This document shows, in pieces, positions 47,343-59,500 of a stretch of 64,000 nucleotides of DNA (its first letter is position 1; every line of letters starts with the position of its first letter). The stretch comes from Elysia chlorotica (Eukaryota > Mollusca > Gastropoda > Plakobranchidae), in NCBI GenBank assembly GCA_003991915.1, contig RQTK01000156.1, positions 459,606 through 523,605 on the forward strand. The letters run 5' to 3'. The position numbers were made by a program, and so were the translations under genes. The notes beneath the pieces were generated by a model. That model saw only the letters and a program-made list of their open reading frames with translations, was not told where the DNA came from and ran no database searches.

Positions 47343-48614
47343 GGCTGATGGGCCATAGAACTTCACGCTACACGCTTCACGCTTCACGCTACACGTTTTA
47401 AACGTGTACAGAAAAGTGGACACTCTTTGTCTCTATTATGCTGGGCCATAGAACTCACTACACGCTACACGGGTCACGCTTCACGCCTCACGCGTGTAGA
47501 GACAAATGAACATGCTCACTTTTTTTGCTTCACGTCTAGTCTGGACCCGGCGAACATAGACTATTACAAGGAATAATTTGATTGAGATGGTAAGGCCAAG
47601 GCCCCTTCTCTGGCATCCTCGTGTGCCCGACTACAAGTACAAGAGTGAAGACTAGAGAACTCAAACTTGGGATGAGTTAAAAAAGCTTTTGACTCTACGC
47701 AAAGGTAAACGTGGTTCATTAATATGTCGATAGAGAAAGAGGGAGAGATCGATAGATACATAGATAGAGGTAGAGATAGAGAGAGAGAGCGAGAGAGAGA
47801 AAAGAGACTAGAACTCCATCATACGGGTAGAAACTCTGGATGGTGATCGATTGCAGGAGTTCAGCAAACAATTTACAGTATTTAAAAAACTTTGCGCTCA
47901 GCAAAATCATCAGCGACATTACTCCAAATACATCACCCTTCAGCATTTCAATGTCAGCACCTTCACCATCAAAATCCTACTACATTTACCATCCTACTAG
48001 TAGTACAACTCTCATTCCTTGCCACAAAATCAGACGTCTGGGCAAGCCCAACAGTCCCCCTTGCGTTCCTGGCAGAGCTCCTGTCAGTCAAGAGAATGTC
48101 CTGACAGTTTAGCAACAGCGCTCCTGAACCCAGTAATTCTTATATTTGGTGAAATCCACTGAAAACGTACGAGTAATTCGTGTTATTTTTCATTAAAATC
48201 CGTTCATAAAGTATTTGCATAATCTGTTTGAAGTTTGTATTTTTTGTTTGGTATTTTCCTCTGTGTATGTAAGTAGGCCTACTGTACGACATCCTCGCAT
48301 ACTTGAAAAAGAGTTCTTCATCAAGATTCTCAAGAAGATGAAGGAATGTACGCTGGAACTTTCCCCGTGATTGTCTGAGAAGATAATATTAATGTTTTAG
48401 GCACCATATAGTGCGTTTCCTTTCGTTTTAGTCTACTTCGTAATAAAAGCAAAATCATAGCATCTTCGTCGGAAGAATCATTTTCGGAGAAAATAAAACA
48501 AAACATGAAGCATGTAGCATGATAGCGTGAAGTTGTATGGCCCAGGGTATGAAACGTGTAGCGTGAAACGTGAAGCGTGAAGCATGTAGCGTGAAGTTCT
48601 ATGGCCCATCAGCC
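47343..48614. mobile_element. non-autonomous foldback DNA transposon, 1.27 kb, possible PIF/Harbinger type
   Basis: The left end begins GGCTGATGGGCCATAGAACT. The right end is its complement, finishing AGTTCTATGGCCCATCAGCC. Beyond this first 20-base perfect match the ends continue as imperfect inverted repeats. These are built from subrepeats of CACGCTACACG and CACGCTTCACG, with a second inner set near 47440-47495 and 48520-48580. Both flanks carry TAA next to the termini, consistent with a 3-bp TWA target duplication of PIF/Harbinger elements. The interior holds a GATA/GAGA-rich stretch (about 47740-47805) and no intact transposase. Confidence 0.8.
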
Positions 48615-48850
48615 TAAGCATTGGTCTCCTCATGGGGAGGTCCCAGTTAGAAACCCTTAATCAGTCAAAAATATTTGTCCGATTTCATCCCCTTCTGGTT
48701 AGGTTGGCGTCAGTATTGTATGGCCGGCTAAGACTGGAGTCCAGGTTTTCCTGCACTGTCTCTGTGTGGCAACGTGTAAAATTCTTGATGTTAGTCTTGA
48801 GGCATGTTCACAATAATTTATAGTCTATAGAGTGCTGACCCTGGACAATT
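48615..48850 (+). mobile_element. SINE, right segment, 5' truncated
   Basis: It starts within the A-box region (AAGCATTGGTCTCC) and continues through the full body to a 3' end with TCTCTGTGTGGCAACGTG, TTCACAATAATTTATAGTC and GTGCTGACCCTGGACAATTG. It overlaps the left segment by about 130 bases at near identity, so the two are not simply one SINE split by an insertion. Confidence 0.75.
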
Positions 48851-50517
48851 GTCTCTTTGATGTATTGTCATGTTCGGCTGCCTCTCTTCTCTTGATGCTC
48901 ACAATTTTGTCACTTTTTGGCCCACCCCTTTCGCTATACACTCAAAAACATGTCAGTTACTATTTATGGCTGATGGGAGAACTACATGTATTGTGCCTTG
49001 ACAATAGTAGGCATTTTTTGATTTCATGTGAAGTAATGTCTAAACAAGCAACTTCATGAGCTTGCAGACACCTGTTTCCTTGGATCTGAGATTGGTTTGT
49101 TGAATGCAGGAAGTGTACTTTGAGTCCGAGTTGTACTGAAGTTCTTGACTGCAGCTCTATGTTCAGATCATGTTTTTGAAGCAATCATTTTTAAATTTAA
49201 AATATGTGTCAGAAATTCAAATGATGTTTGTTCTTGAGCAAACTGGCTTAGTAGTACCTTGAAATGGTTATTTTATGTATCCAACAACTATCAAATTTGT
49301 TTGAAGAGATTAATACAAACATCTGACATCTGAAACAAGTGCCAAATTGCGACACAATTATATCTAAATCTTATTCTTAGAAATAAGAAAACCTTTTCAA
49401 ATTGAATTACAGTTTGAATTTCTAGGTTATGTTTTTTGTTGATAATAAGGACATCCTTATAAAATTGAAAATTGTGCAGGAAATGACATTGCTTTCAATG
49501 ATCGCTCTTGCTTTGATATTCAATTGTATGAAACATTAGTATGAGAAAGAAATAACCAATCAATCTGTTTTCATTCACACCAAGCAAATTTCAAAATTCC
49601 AACACATTTTCCATTTTTAATATACACAGACTTTATTTGCATTTAAGGCTTTGTTTAACTTGACCCATTTTGTCGCATTTTGGACTGCACAATCTGTAGG
49701 GGAATAAAGAATAAAAATGGCCAATGAAAAATACCAAATGCATATTTGATTTTGCACATATAGTTTGTAATGTTTTAAAAACTGTCACATGAAAATTGTC
49801 TATGAAATTATAAACAAACCAAATGCAGTCTACTGCAAATTTTAATAGAGAGGGGGGAACTGGAAGCTTTAAAGTGACAAATGCATTAAAGTTTGTATTT
49901 TATAATGCCTTACAAAACAAACCTATAAAATACTTGTGCAACCCAGCTTTAAAAACATGAGATAGTCAGTTTGTCCAAATATTATAATTCATGCATACTT
50001 TAATTTAACTTCCCATCACCACTTTCATTCTTAGAATAAAGAGCCATAGTGTTTGGCTACCACAGTTGCCAAGTGGCTATAAAAAAAAATCCCAGCCTCT
50101 TAAAGGGGAGTATTCATGGGTGCTGCTTAGGACATAATCATTTTTTTTTATATAAAAGAATAGTTGAATAGTTCTTCCTATATTTATTAAAATTCTGAAA
50201 TTTTAAAGAGGATTTCTACGATAATTCTATTACTAAGTTGAGTGCTAAAAATTAAATCCTGCGGCCCCTTTTCACTTTACTGTATTCAAAACAAAACAAA
50301 AAATGCTATGATCACAATAGAAAATAAAAATGATTAAAAAAAATAAATGAAAATTATAGAGCGTTTTACGTGTACATTAAACTCTCTTAGCTCTTGACAA
50401 CAGATATCAATATTGTAACAGATAAATATTATTTATAAATTTGAATACCCAATAAATTAACAATGTATAGAAGCTGAAAACAGTACAAGTACCTTATGGA
50501 TGCACACTTACAGATAA
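48851..50517. other. spacer downstream of HBS1L, no gene seen
   Basis: AT-rich DNA without supported exons. The right part may belong to longer HBS1L 3' UTR forms; another minus-strand AATAAA lies at about 49637-49632. Confidence 0.5.
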
Positions 50518-50523
50518 TTTATT
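50518..50523 (-). terminator. candidate poly(A) signal AATAAA for HBS1L
   Basis: Canonical hexamer on the minus strand, about 65 bases after the HBS1L stop codon, so it would define a short 3' UTR. Confidence 0.5.
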
Positions 50524-50587
50524 TTAAAAAATAAATTAATGGGGCATTCAAAACCCAATATAAATTTTAAAAAAATTATTCCCATTG

Positions 50588-53500
50588 TTAATTGTGCCGT
50601 GTCCACTGGCTCACCTCTTCAACCAACCCAGCAGCAATTGTGTGACCTCCACTCCGCAACATGAAGCGGCCAAGGTCCTTAAAGTCAGTGTAGAGTTCCA
50701 CACAGAGAGATCTTTCAAGTTCAATCTCCACAACTGCACTTGAGTTCTTCACCAAGCACCTTGATAGACATGTTTTAATTCTTTGAATTAGTAAACAAGA
50801 TTACATCTACCTGAAGAAATACAATTTTCACAAAGACAATTTTTTTTTTCTTAAAAAAAAACCAACAAGTATTTGATAGCTCATTACTCTTCTTTGATTC
50901 ATGCCTCAGAGATTTGCAAAAAGTATGAAATTAAAAATATAAATAAAATTTGTACAAGGCCTGCATGTGACTCTGACCAAATTGTTTGTACTTGTCCACA
51001 CCCATAAATAAGTTACAGGCAATAAATACAAAATGAAACACCTGTTGTGCTTCCCCACCTAACAACTATTACAAACAAATGCTATTGCTGCAATAGGCAT
51101 CTTGGTCTACCAAAAATGTCCATTTAAATGTATTTCCAAGAAAGAGAAAGAAAGAAAAACAAAAGTTATTGAACTGTGCATGATAGATTCCATTGAGAGT
51201 TTTCCAATGACAGCCAAACAGAACGTTACAGCAATATAGTCGGAACTTGGATTGAATAGTTAGACAATTGTTGGCAGCTTATTGATTGGCTGCTACTTTG
51301 GGCAGTACATGTTAGCTGACAGACTGATGACAACTGATGTGATTCTCGATTGTCAGCATACATTCAAGTCTTAATATTCTTTGGTGAATCTTGAAATTTA
51401 ATGCCTTACATAAAGACAAAGAACAACAATTACAAGTGCTCAAGCAGAAAAATTTGCAAAGCTGTAAAAAAAATGTGTAGTTAGATATCCATTAACTAAC
51501 ATAGCTGTGAGTTTGAAACCCAGCATAACCATGAATTTTTTTTTAAATTGTTTCCCTTTGACTCTTTAGTGAATAGTCTTGGTTGTTTTCGCAGCATTTT
51601 AAATCCAAAGGTAATGGTAGAGTAAGAATACTCATATAATAAAACAATTCATCAAATAGAGTGAAATCAAGAGAGAATGTCTAACAAGGCTGGTGAAAGA
51701 GAAAAACATACAAGAATTGCTTACCTTGGTTTCCTCTTCACTACTTCCCCAGTATTTCTGTTGAGCTGGCATAACAATCTCTTTATCACAGCTGGTTCAT
51801 TTATAGACTGATAGTGGAATACAACCTGTGGTTGAGATTGAAGTAAAATTTTATCAAAGTCTCTTTAATACAGAAAAATCGGTGTACAAATGAAGCAAAG
51901 TTCACTTAAATTTATTTTAAAGCCATTTCATCCTTTCATTGTTGTTTTTTATTTAAAGGTTGCAAGAGAAAAGCAAAAGAGCAAACCTACCTCTTGTTTC
52001 TTTTAACATGTTTAATGAAATGAAGACACATTTTCTTCTGATATTTTTTTTTCTTTTAGATCTAATATGGACAGGGATAATTTAAAGTTGCTCTCCTTTT
52101 TTGTGTGTGTGTTTTTCAAAACCATCAATTAAGTATAACTCCCTAAAACTTCCATAAAAGCGTTGGATACATTCATTGCAAATAAATTGACAAAAAAATG
52201 TATAGCAACTTACAGGAAACCCTTTTGTAATTGGCACAGCAATATTGAAGATAACTATCTTTGCTCGAATTCTTGTGGCGCTTCTCGTTGGGGACGCTGG
52301 GTCACAAAGACAGCTTCCTGCAAACAAGTATTTTGACAAATACATGGATCACCAAATAAAAGTTTTCACCACAACCCTATTCACAGCTATAGGAGACTGA
52401 AACAATAGAAAACAAACCTACAATTTTAATATTATATCTATCTTTATTTAATTTTTTTTAAATGTTGATCATTTCTGATTGGTTCAGCAGAGAGGGTGAA
52501 AAAAGGAGTTACTTCAGGTGCTTCATTAATTACCTTGAGTTTCCAGGTACAATTAAAAAAAAAAAAAAAGAAGTATTGCTGAAAAGGTATATAAAAAAGT
52601 ATTGCAAAATAAATTGTCTTATGTTAGTTAATTTTGATTTGCTCTTGAAATTGAGATCAAATCTGTGAGAAAATATCTATAACAAAATTATTGTGTGGGT
52701 ACTGAAAATGAAGTGCACAGAAACAGACTTATATTTTAAATGTCCTAAAAAAAAGAAGGAGAAAAAAAAACCAACAAACAGCAGATGGACGAGAACATTC
52801 AACTACATATATCCTCTTTTGAAAAAGACTAAGATCAGCAAAGATAAGGCAACCCAATTTGATTGTTTTTGTAATAGTTTCCAGCTTTTTACTACTTGTA
52901 AATATAAGTGTGAATGAAAACTATACCAGCATATTTTTTAAAAGTCACAGTGCTCTTACCAATATTCACGTTAACCATGTCCACACCACTCAGAGTTATA
53001 TTGACCTGATCACCGGCAAATGCAACAGTTTCCGGGACTTCATCAATATAGACATCTGCAGAAACAGAAAATGTGGGTATTACATACATTTCATAGGTTT
53101 GCTAACAGGCGAACATAACAGTAACTGATACAAAATTTAATGAGATTGAAATTGCAATAAGCGAAAATATGCCAACTTTACTTTGTTAAATTCCCATGTG
53201 ACATTTTAAGCAAGTATCACAGGCCCCTTATAAGTCTTAAAAAAGTGGATACAACGATGAAAGTCAATTGAAATAGAATAGTATGAAACTCCTAGTTGGA
53301 TGGATACAATACTGCTGAATGCTTAATTTCAACAAGAAATTAATCTTAAATTGACAGATTATGGCTTTGTTTTATCTTGTATCAGTATATGGGAGTTTTT
53401 TTTAAAGCAAAAGACACTTACTTTTCACAGTAGCAGTCATGGCAGCGGGCATGATGATGATTTTGTCTCCAGGCTGAACGAAGCCAGAGCCAACCCTGCC

Positions 53501-56500
53501 TGCCACGTTGAAGCCTGAGCCTACCCTGGTGAACACATCTGAGACGTTCAGCCGGAATGGTTTGTCAATGGGCCTCACAGGTGGACGCAGTTTATCTAGC
53601 ATGAAAAAAGAAGGCTATACTAAATTCACGTTATCGCAAAGAGAATAAATACTCAACACAAGCCTTTAACAAGATATAACAAAATTAGAAGTGTGAACTT
53701 TTGTCTCTATCATTGTTTTTTTTTTTTAGAAGAACTTAATAACTTTGGCAAATAATAGTAATATCTAGATTTTAGGTAAGTGATCTATAAATGGGACATT
53801 ATTATATTTAGAAGTTAACCTTATTCAAAATAACTTAACTGCCTTACCAATCTGCTCCACAAGTGTAACGGCCGGTGTGTACCAGGCAACAAGTTCGGGC
53901 ACAGTGGGGGGTCTGGATAGATTTTCTCCACTAAGACCACTGCAGGGCACGAATGTCACATCTGCCTCTCGGAAGCCTGCCTGCCTGGTGAGAAACTGGC
54001 CCAGTTTTTTGGTGATGAGCTCGTAGCGCTCTTGACTCCAGTCTACTGTGTCCATCTTGTTAACCGCAACAATAACTTGGCCAACGCCTAATATTCATAG
54101 CAAATGAAGGGGGAGAAAAAAAGACATAAAAGAATATCTCCTACGCATATAACATACTTTTTTTTAGGATTTCTATCAAAGAAAAAACCACAAAACAAAA
54201 ACAAAAATTCAAATAATAGGTACCAGTTTGGATATTACAGTAAAAAAAGGCCCTCTAGTCTTATGATAATTCTCAGTTAAACATCTCACATAGAGTATAT
54301 TAAATGCTCTAGCCCAAATTGAATGCCCAAAGCCCTACGAGGAACATTTTAAGTAAGCACCTTTTTACATGGTATATTTCTAAACCTGGTTTTGGAATAT
54401 ACCAAGTAAAAGAGTTGCTTACTTTTCATGGTCATGAAGAAGAAGAACATGGCTGTCTCCATGCAGTTGAACTAGTTGATTTCTAATGATTTCTAAACAA
54501 AATGGATTGGAAAAATGTTGCTTCAAGTTCTGGGGCTAAGAGGTCCAGATTTCCATCAGTGCAAATTAGAGCCTGGCGCCTTGTTTTTTTATTTGGAAGA
54601 TGAAGAAGACCAGCCAATGTTTAGTGATGAGTCAAAGTGAGGAGATGTGTCATACCAGTGTACCGATGAGTAGGGTTCTAAGACTTTCAATCAGATGCTT
54701 GGAATGTAAGCTCTATCTGTGAATAAACCACAACTACTGGATGGTACCAAAAACAACAATATTGCTGCTAGGGTGAGCAGAAATGTAATTATGATAAGTG
54801 TTTCTCATTTATTTACAACCAATTTTGAATTTCTTGCATGCTTTATAAAGTTCTTGTACACAAGATAAAATACCCATTTCGACCTGGGGAGCCCAGACTT
54901 CTAAGGTTTAAACTGGGTACAGAAGGATAGATAAATAAACAATTAGAAAGATATTCAAACCATTAGAACAGTACCTAAAGATCTGGCGAGTAATGCATGC
55001 TCCCTGGTTTGGCCACCAGCATCAAAGCCAGTCTCAAACTCTCCCCTGGTGGCGTTGATCACAAGTACAGCCACGTCAGCTTGTGAAGTGCCTGGTAGCA
55101 ACCATGATAAATTAGAGTCAAGGGGCACATTCTACCTCTAGAGTAGTTACACAGGAAAATTGTGTTCTGTATGACATTTATAATTATACATATTTCTTTG
55201 AAATTTGAGTCTCAATGAAAAATCTTCCATAGCCATAGTTTAATAACTATTGTTCTGAAGTATATATGCCATGCCAGTCAATAACAAAATTCAAACAAAA
55301 GTATTTTTACCTTGAAATAAACAGTTCAACTTTTAAAGTTGAAATGTACTAATATTTTTACCCTAAATCTACAGGTTTCTACAGTTAGAAAATTTCAAGT
55401 AGCATAGATTCTTTTCTTTGTTAGAATGAAGCAAATGGTCCTATTTCTGCCATGATACTCTTTTTTCAAAGCAGAAAATCATGGCCATGAGCTAAATTTT
55501 GTTCCTAGTTATCTGATCAGACGATGTTGAATCACAAAAAAACTGGTCATTGGATGTTGAATGATAAACAAAGACTTGAGATCATATCTTCAGGGCTGCC
55601 AATCTAAACAGCCATCATAGTGTAATAACATAGGTTAAAAAACATAAGAAAACGTGTACAAAATCTTTCTCAGTGTAAGGTTGTTTTTTATATCGTTATA
55701 CATCACATGATTAAAGACCTATATCTTCTGAACGTATCATTAAAGTTAAAAGCTTTGTATTTATTATTGTAAAATGGAAGGTGTGAAAGTTCAATGCAAA
55801 GATGTGCTATGCATATGACCATACCAATGGGAAAACATGATGAGGAAAAAGTTAAGGTGGACTGGCTTTACATGGATGACTAACTGATATACCTGTTATC
55901 ATGTTTGGTATGAAATCCTTGTGACCAGGAGCATCTAGAAGAGTCACAATTTTCTTTCCTGTTTCAAATCGTGTTTGAGCAACATCCATAGTGACGCCTC
56001 GTGATCTGAAAATGGTAGAGACGCAAACAGACATGCATGACATTGAAACAAATGCAAGTTATGTCCATGATGGAAAATACAGCAAGACTGGTAGTTTACA
56101 CTACTAGATGTAAAGGAAAAAATGTATAAGGACAGTTCATTTTCCCATCTGATTCAATTGCTTTAAATCTTGATTTCTTTATACCTTACCTATAATTATG
56201 TTAATCTTATACGAGCAATTTCCAAAACATGCTCCAAAGCAAACTGTCATCACTTATGACATATGATTCAATCAGTTTTCAAAGATAAATTTTCTTGTAA
56301 AAACTATAGAGTTAATTTCTTATGAAGAAGTTGAAGCTCTTGATGGCCTTCAAGCTATCAAAACAAGAACTGATTTTGGCTCAAAATTTCTGTATAACAA
56401 AAATTAGTCAGCCCCTAGAAGGTCACTCAAAAAGCAGGTTTTTTTTTATCAATGCTGCCTATTTAAAAATTAGCACAGAGCAATGCAACTCAGTGAAACA

Positions 56501-59500
56501 AGAAATAGCCATTTATCATAATGCATCTATTCTATCGTTTCCGTTTTCATCATAAAAATCTGCCTATTTTCTCCGAACACTAAGTTAAATACCTCTCCTC
56601 TTCAGTTTCATCCAGTACCCAGGCAAATGCAAAGGAGCTCTTGCCGAGCTTCTTAGATTCCTGCTCATACTTGTGCATAGTCTTTTTGTTGACAGAGCCC
56701 AACTGGTACAGAAGATGCCCCATTAAGGTGCTCTTTCCTGCATCCACATGGCCTTGGGAATATCAAAGAAATAAAGTTTCAAAATCAATCTACATAATTA
56801 TACTAATTCAAAATGCACAACTTTTAGTTCAATATATGTTATCTGAAAGACTAATTTCATCTTTTAAGAACCATTTCTCAGTCTCTGTTAGTTTGGAAAG
56901 AATAGTTATGTTTTAGAGTCTGCTTTAAAAACGAAAACCTGGTCTTTGACATCTTGTTTGAAACGGTAAACTATACAAAAAATAGTCTCAAAGCAAGAAA
57001 AACATGCTAAACCAGCTTAAGATACTTATCGTGGAAATAGCTTTTGTTTTGTTTTTAGTCAAAACAAAAGTGAGAAAGCTTAAAATATCTTAAATTTTAT
57101 TTTTTTTTAAATCCTCTTCAAAAGATTTTTGTAAACTTATAATAATGTCATGTAATTGCATAACTTAACCAAATATACAATTACCAATAACAACTAGATT
57201 CAGCAGTTCTTTGTCTCCATGTCGTTTAGAATACTCTGCCATAACATCCAGTTTTGAAGCTTTTGACCTGTGAAATTAGTAAACAGTATTCTTCATTCAC
57301 AACACGTAATATTGATCTCTCAAAGTCATCTTAACTTTATTAGCCATACTGTAAAAAAGAAAATTAGAAAGAGCAAAGAAGTATTTTGCTCATAATAGTA
57401 ATCAGTATTGATTGCTATATTTTCTTTTCCACATTTTACCCTACAGCTTCATTTATAAAGTCCAGATGATAAAAAATAACCTCAAAATATAAAAATTGTC
57501 ATTTATTATAAAGCAGGTCAAAAATATAAATAAAGATTACTTAGATCCTTAGCTTTAAACACAGACCAAAATTCTTGCAAAGTTTTAAAATACTTAGGAT
57601 TCTTTACAGACTTAAAAAAGTTAAAAAACAAACAACAATGTGTGCACTCAGTGATGACTCACTTAGATTTTGGTGTAGCGAGTGGTTTCATCGAGTCCAC
57701 GGTTGACTGTATGGTGCCCTCATCTCCCTCTAGACCCATCATCTCCACCGCGCTGCGCAAGTGAGTCCCTGCCAGTTCTCTGCCAGCAACGTCCCCATTC
57801 CCCTCAGCCAGACCCCCAACGGCACCCTCAGCCTTCTTGCCAGCCTTTTGCTGCTGGACTGTCTTTGGGGAGGATCGAGGCGAGTTGGCCGCATCGATTT
57901 TCAGCTTGAGTCCACCAGCATCGCCCGACTTTTTGGAAGGTAGCGGGGAAACTGGAGGGGTCTGCTTTTTAACCATACCATCCTCCCTCTCCAGGAACCC
58001 CACAGTTGCTTTTGCAGACGATGCCGCTGGGGTGACAATTGTTGGTTTGACAACTGAGGCGGTGGGGACTGTGATTGGGTAGGGTGCGGAGAGGACAGAG
58101 TCAGTGCTGGACGGATGCTTGTCACTTCCAACATCTGACAGACTAGTTGTCTCTGTGCTTGCGGGGACTGTAAAAACTGCATGCAGTGAGTTTCATAATA
58201 TCCTTTGAAAGTTGTTTATAAAAAAATAAATAAAAAGAAATGAGTGCATCAATTAGATGGCAACGGTTGAATTTTTTTAATTACATATACTAGAAAAAAA
58301 AGATGACCAATTGATTGATCATATTTTTATTCAACTTATCCCAGTAATTATGTGTTTTTCCTTATGTATTTCCAGCCCTCATAAAGACATGGGTTGATAA
58401 CGACTAACTTGTTAATCTCGAGTCTTTAATGGGAAGATTATGTGTTTTAATACCCAAAAGTGTGCAAAATACAAAATGCACACTGAACAGTTTTTAGCCA
58501 ATCTTTTAAATCTACAAGTTACATTAGTTTGAAATTTGTCTCCAAAACTTATGATTTTTTTCCTGGCCTAAAGGTAACAATGATAAATGTAATTGTAATA
58601 ACATAATTAGATTCAATGGCCCCTTTCATTTCAATCAACTAAATAAAGAAATTGACCCAAATAAATTTCTGAAATTTGTTCGAGTCAAATAAAGGATAAA
58701 TTTTGTTGTAAAAAATGTAATGATGTTTATGAGTGTTTCAACGAACGCTTGAACAAATATAAATTAACGTAATCAGCAAGTTTTGATGCACAATCAGTTA
58801 GCCCGAACTGACTTGGGCAATATGAATAATAATTTACAAACTTGGCATTATGAATGTGAAATGTTCCTAATAACAATATACTGTGATTATAATGATAATG
58901 GCAGTCCATTGATATCGATCATGACTGTGTTTGGTAAGATCAGGTTAAGCAGGCTCTCATGTGAGCAAGCAGACTAGCATGTGATCTACAGACACTGGCA
59001 AATGAAGCATCGGTGATCACCAGTGGTAGGTAGCTGCTCTTTCTTAATGGCCCCCTTAGTGTTCATTAGAGTTCTCATGCCTGCTCTTCCCATGAGTCAT
59101 AGGGAATGCCACTCTTCTTCATGTTCCTCTTCAGTGTGTCCTTGCAAAACAGTATTTGTCCACCAGATGTCCGACTTCCTTGATTCAGTCCTCAGTAGAG
59201 GAGGGTCTTTGGAAGTCTGCTATCATCCACACAGTGCACATGTCCAGCCCAGCGAGGTTGAGTGGAGGCTATGAGGGCCTTAACACCGATGTTCTTGAAC
59301 CTCCACATCTGGGTATACCAATATACTATGGCCTCTGCTACTGCAGTACCCGTTTTCATTCTCTCTTGAGTAAACCCTTATCTACAACTTCAGTAACGAA
59401 ATTTATGGGTGTTATAGGTGTGATTTGATCCTTGCCCAAACAGTCATGATAAAAGATATAGTTTCATCTTGGTTCGCCCTTGAATGAAATAAATACATCT

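Noticed and set aside
47840..48112. Plus- and minus-strand frames inside the foldback element, considered as transposase
   Set aside because: Short, interrupted and without a recognisable DDE or Myb/SANT signature.
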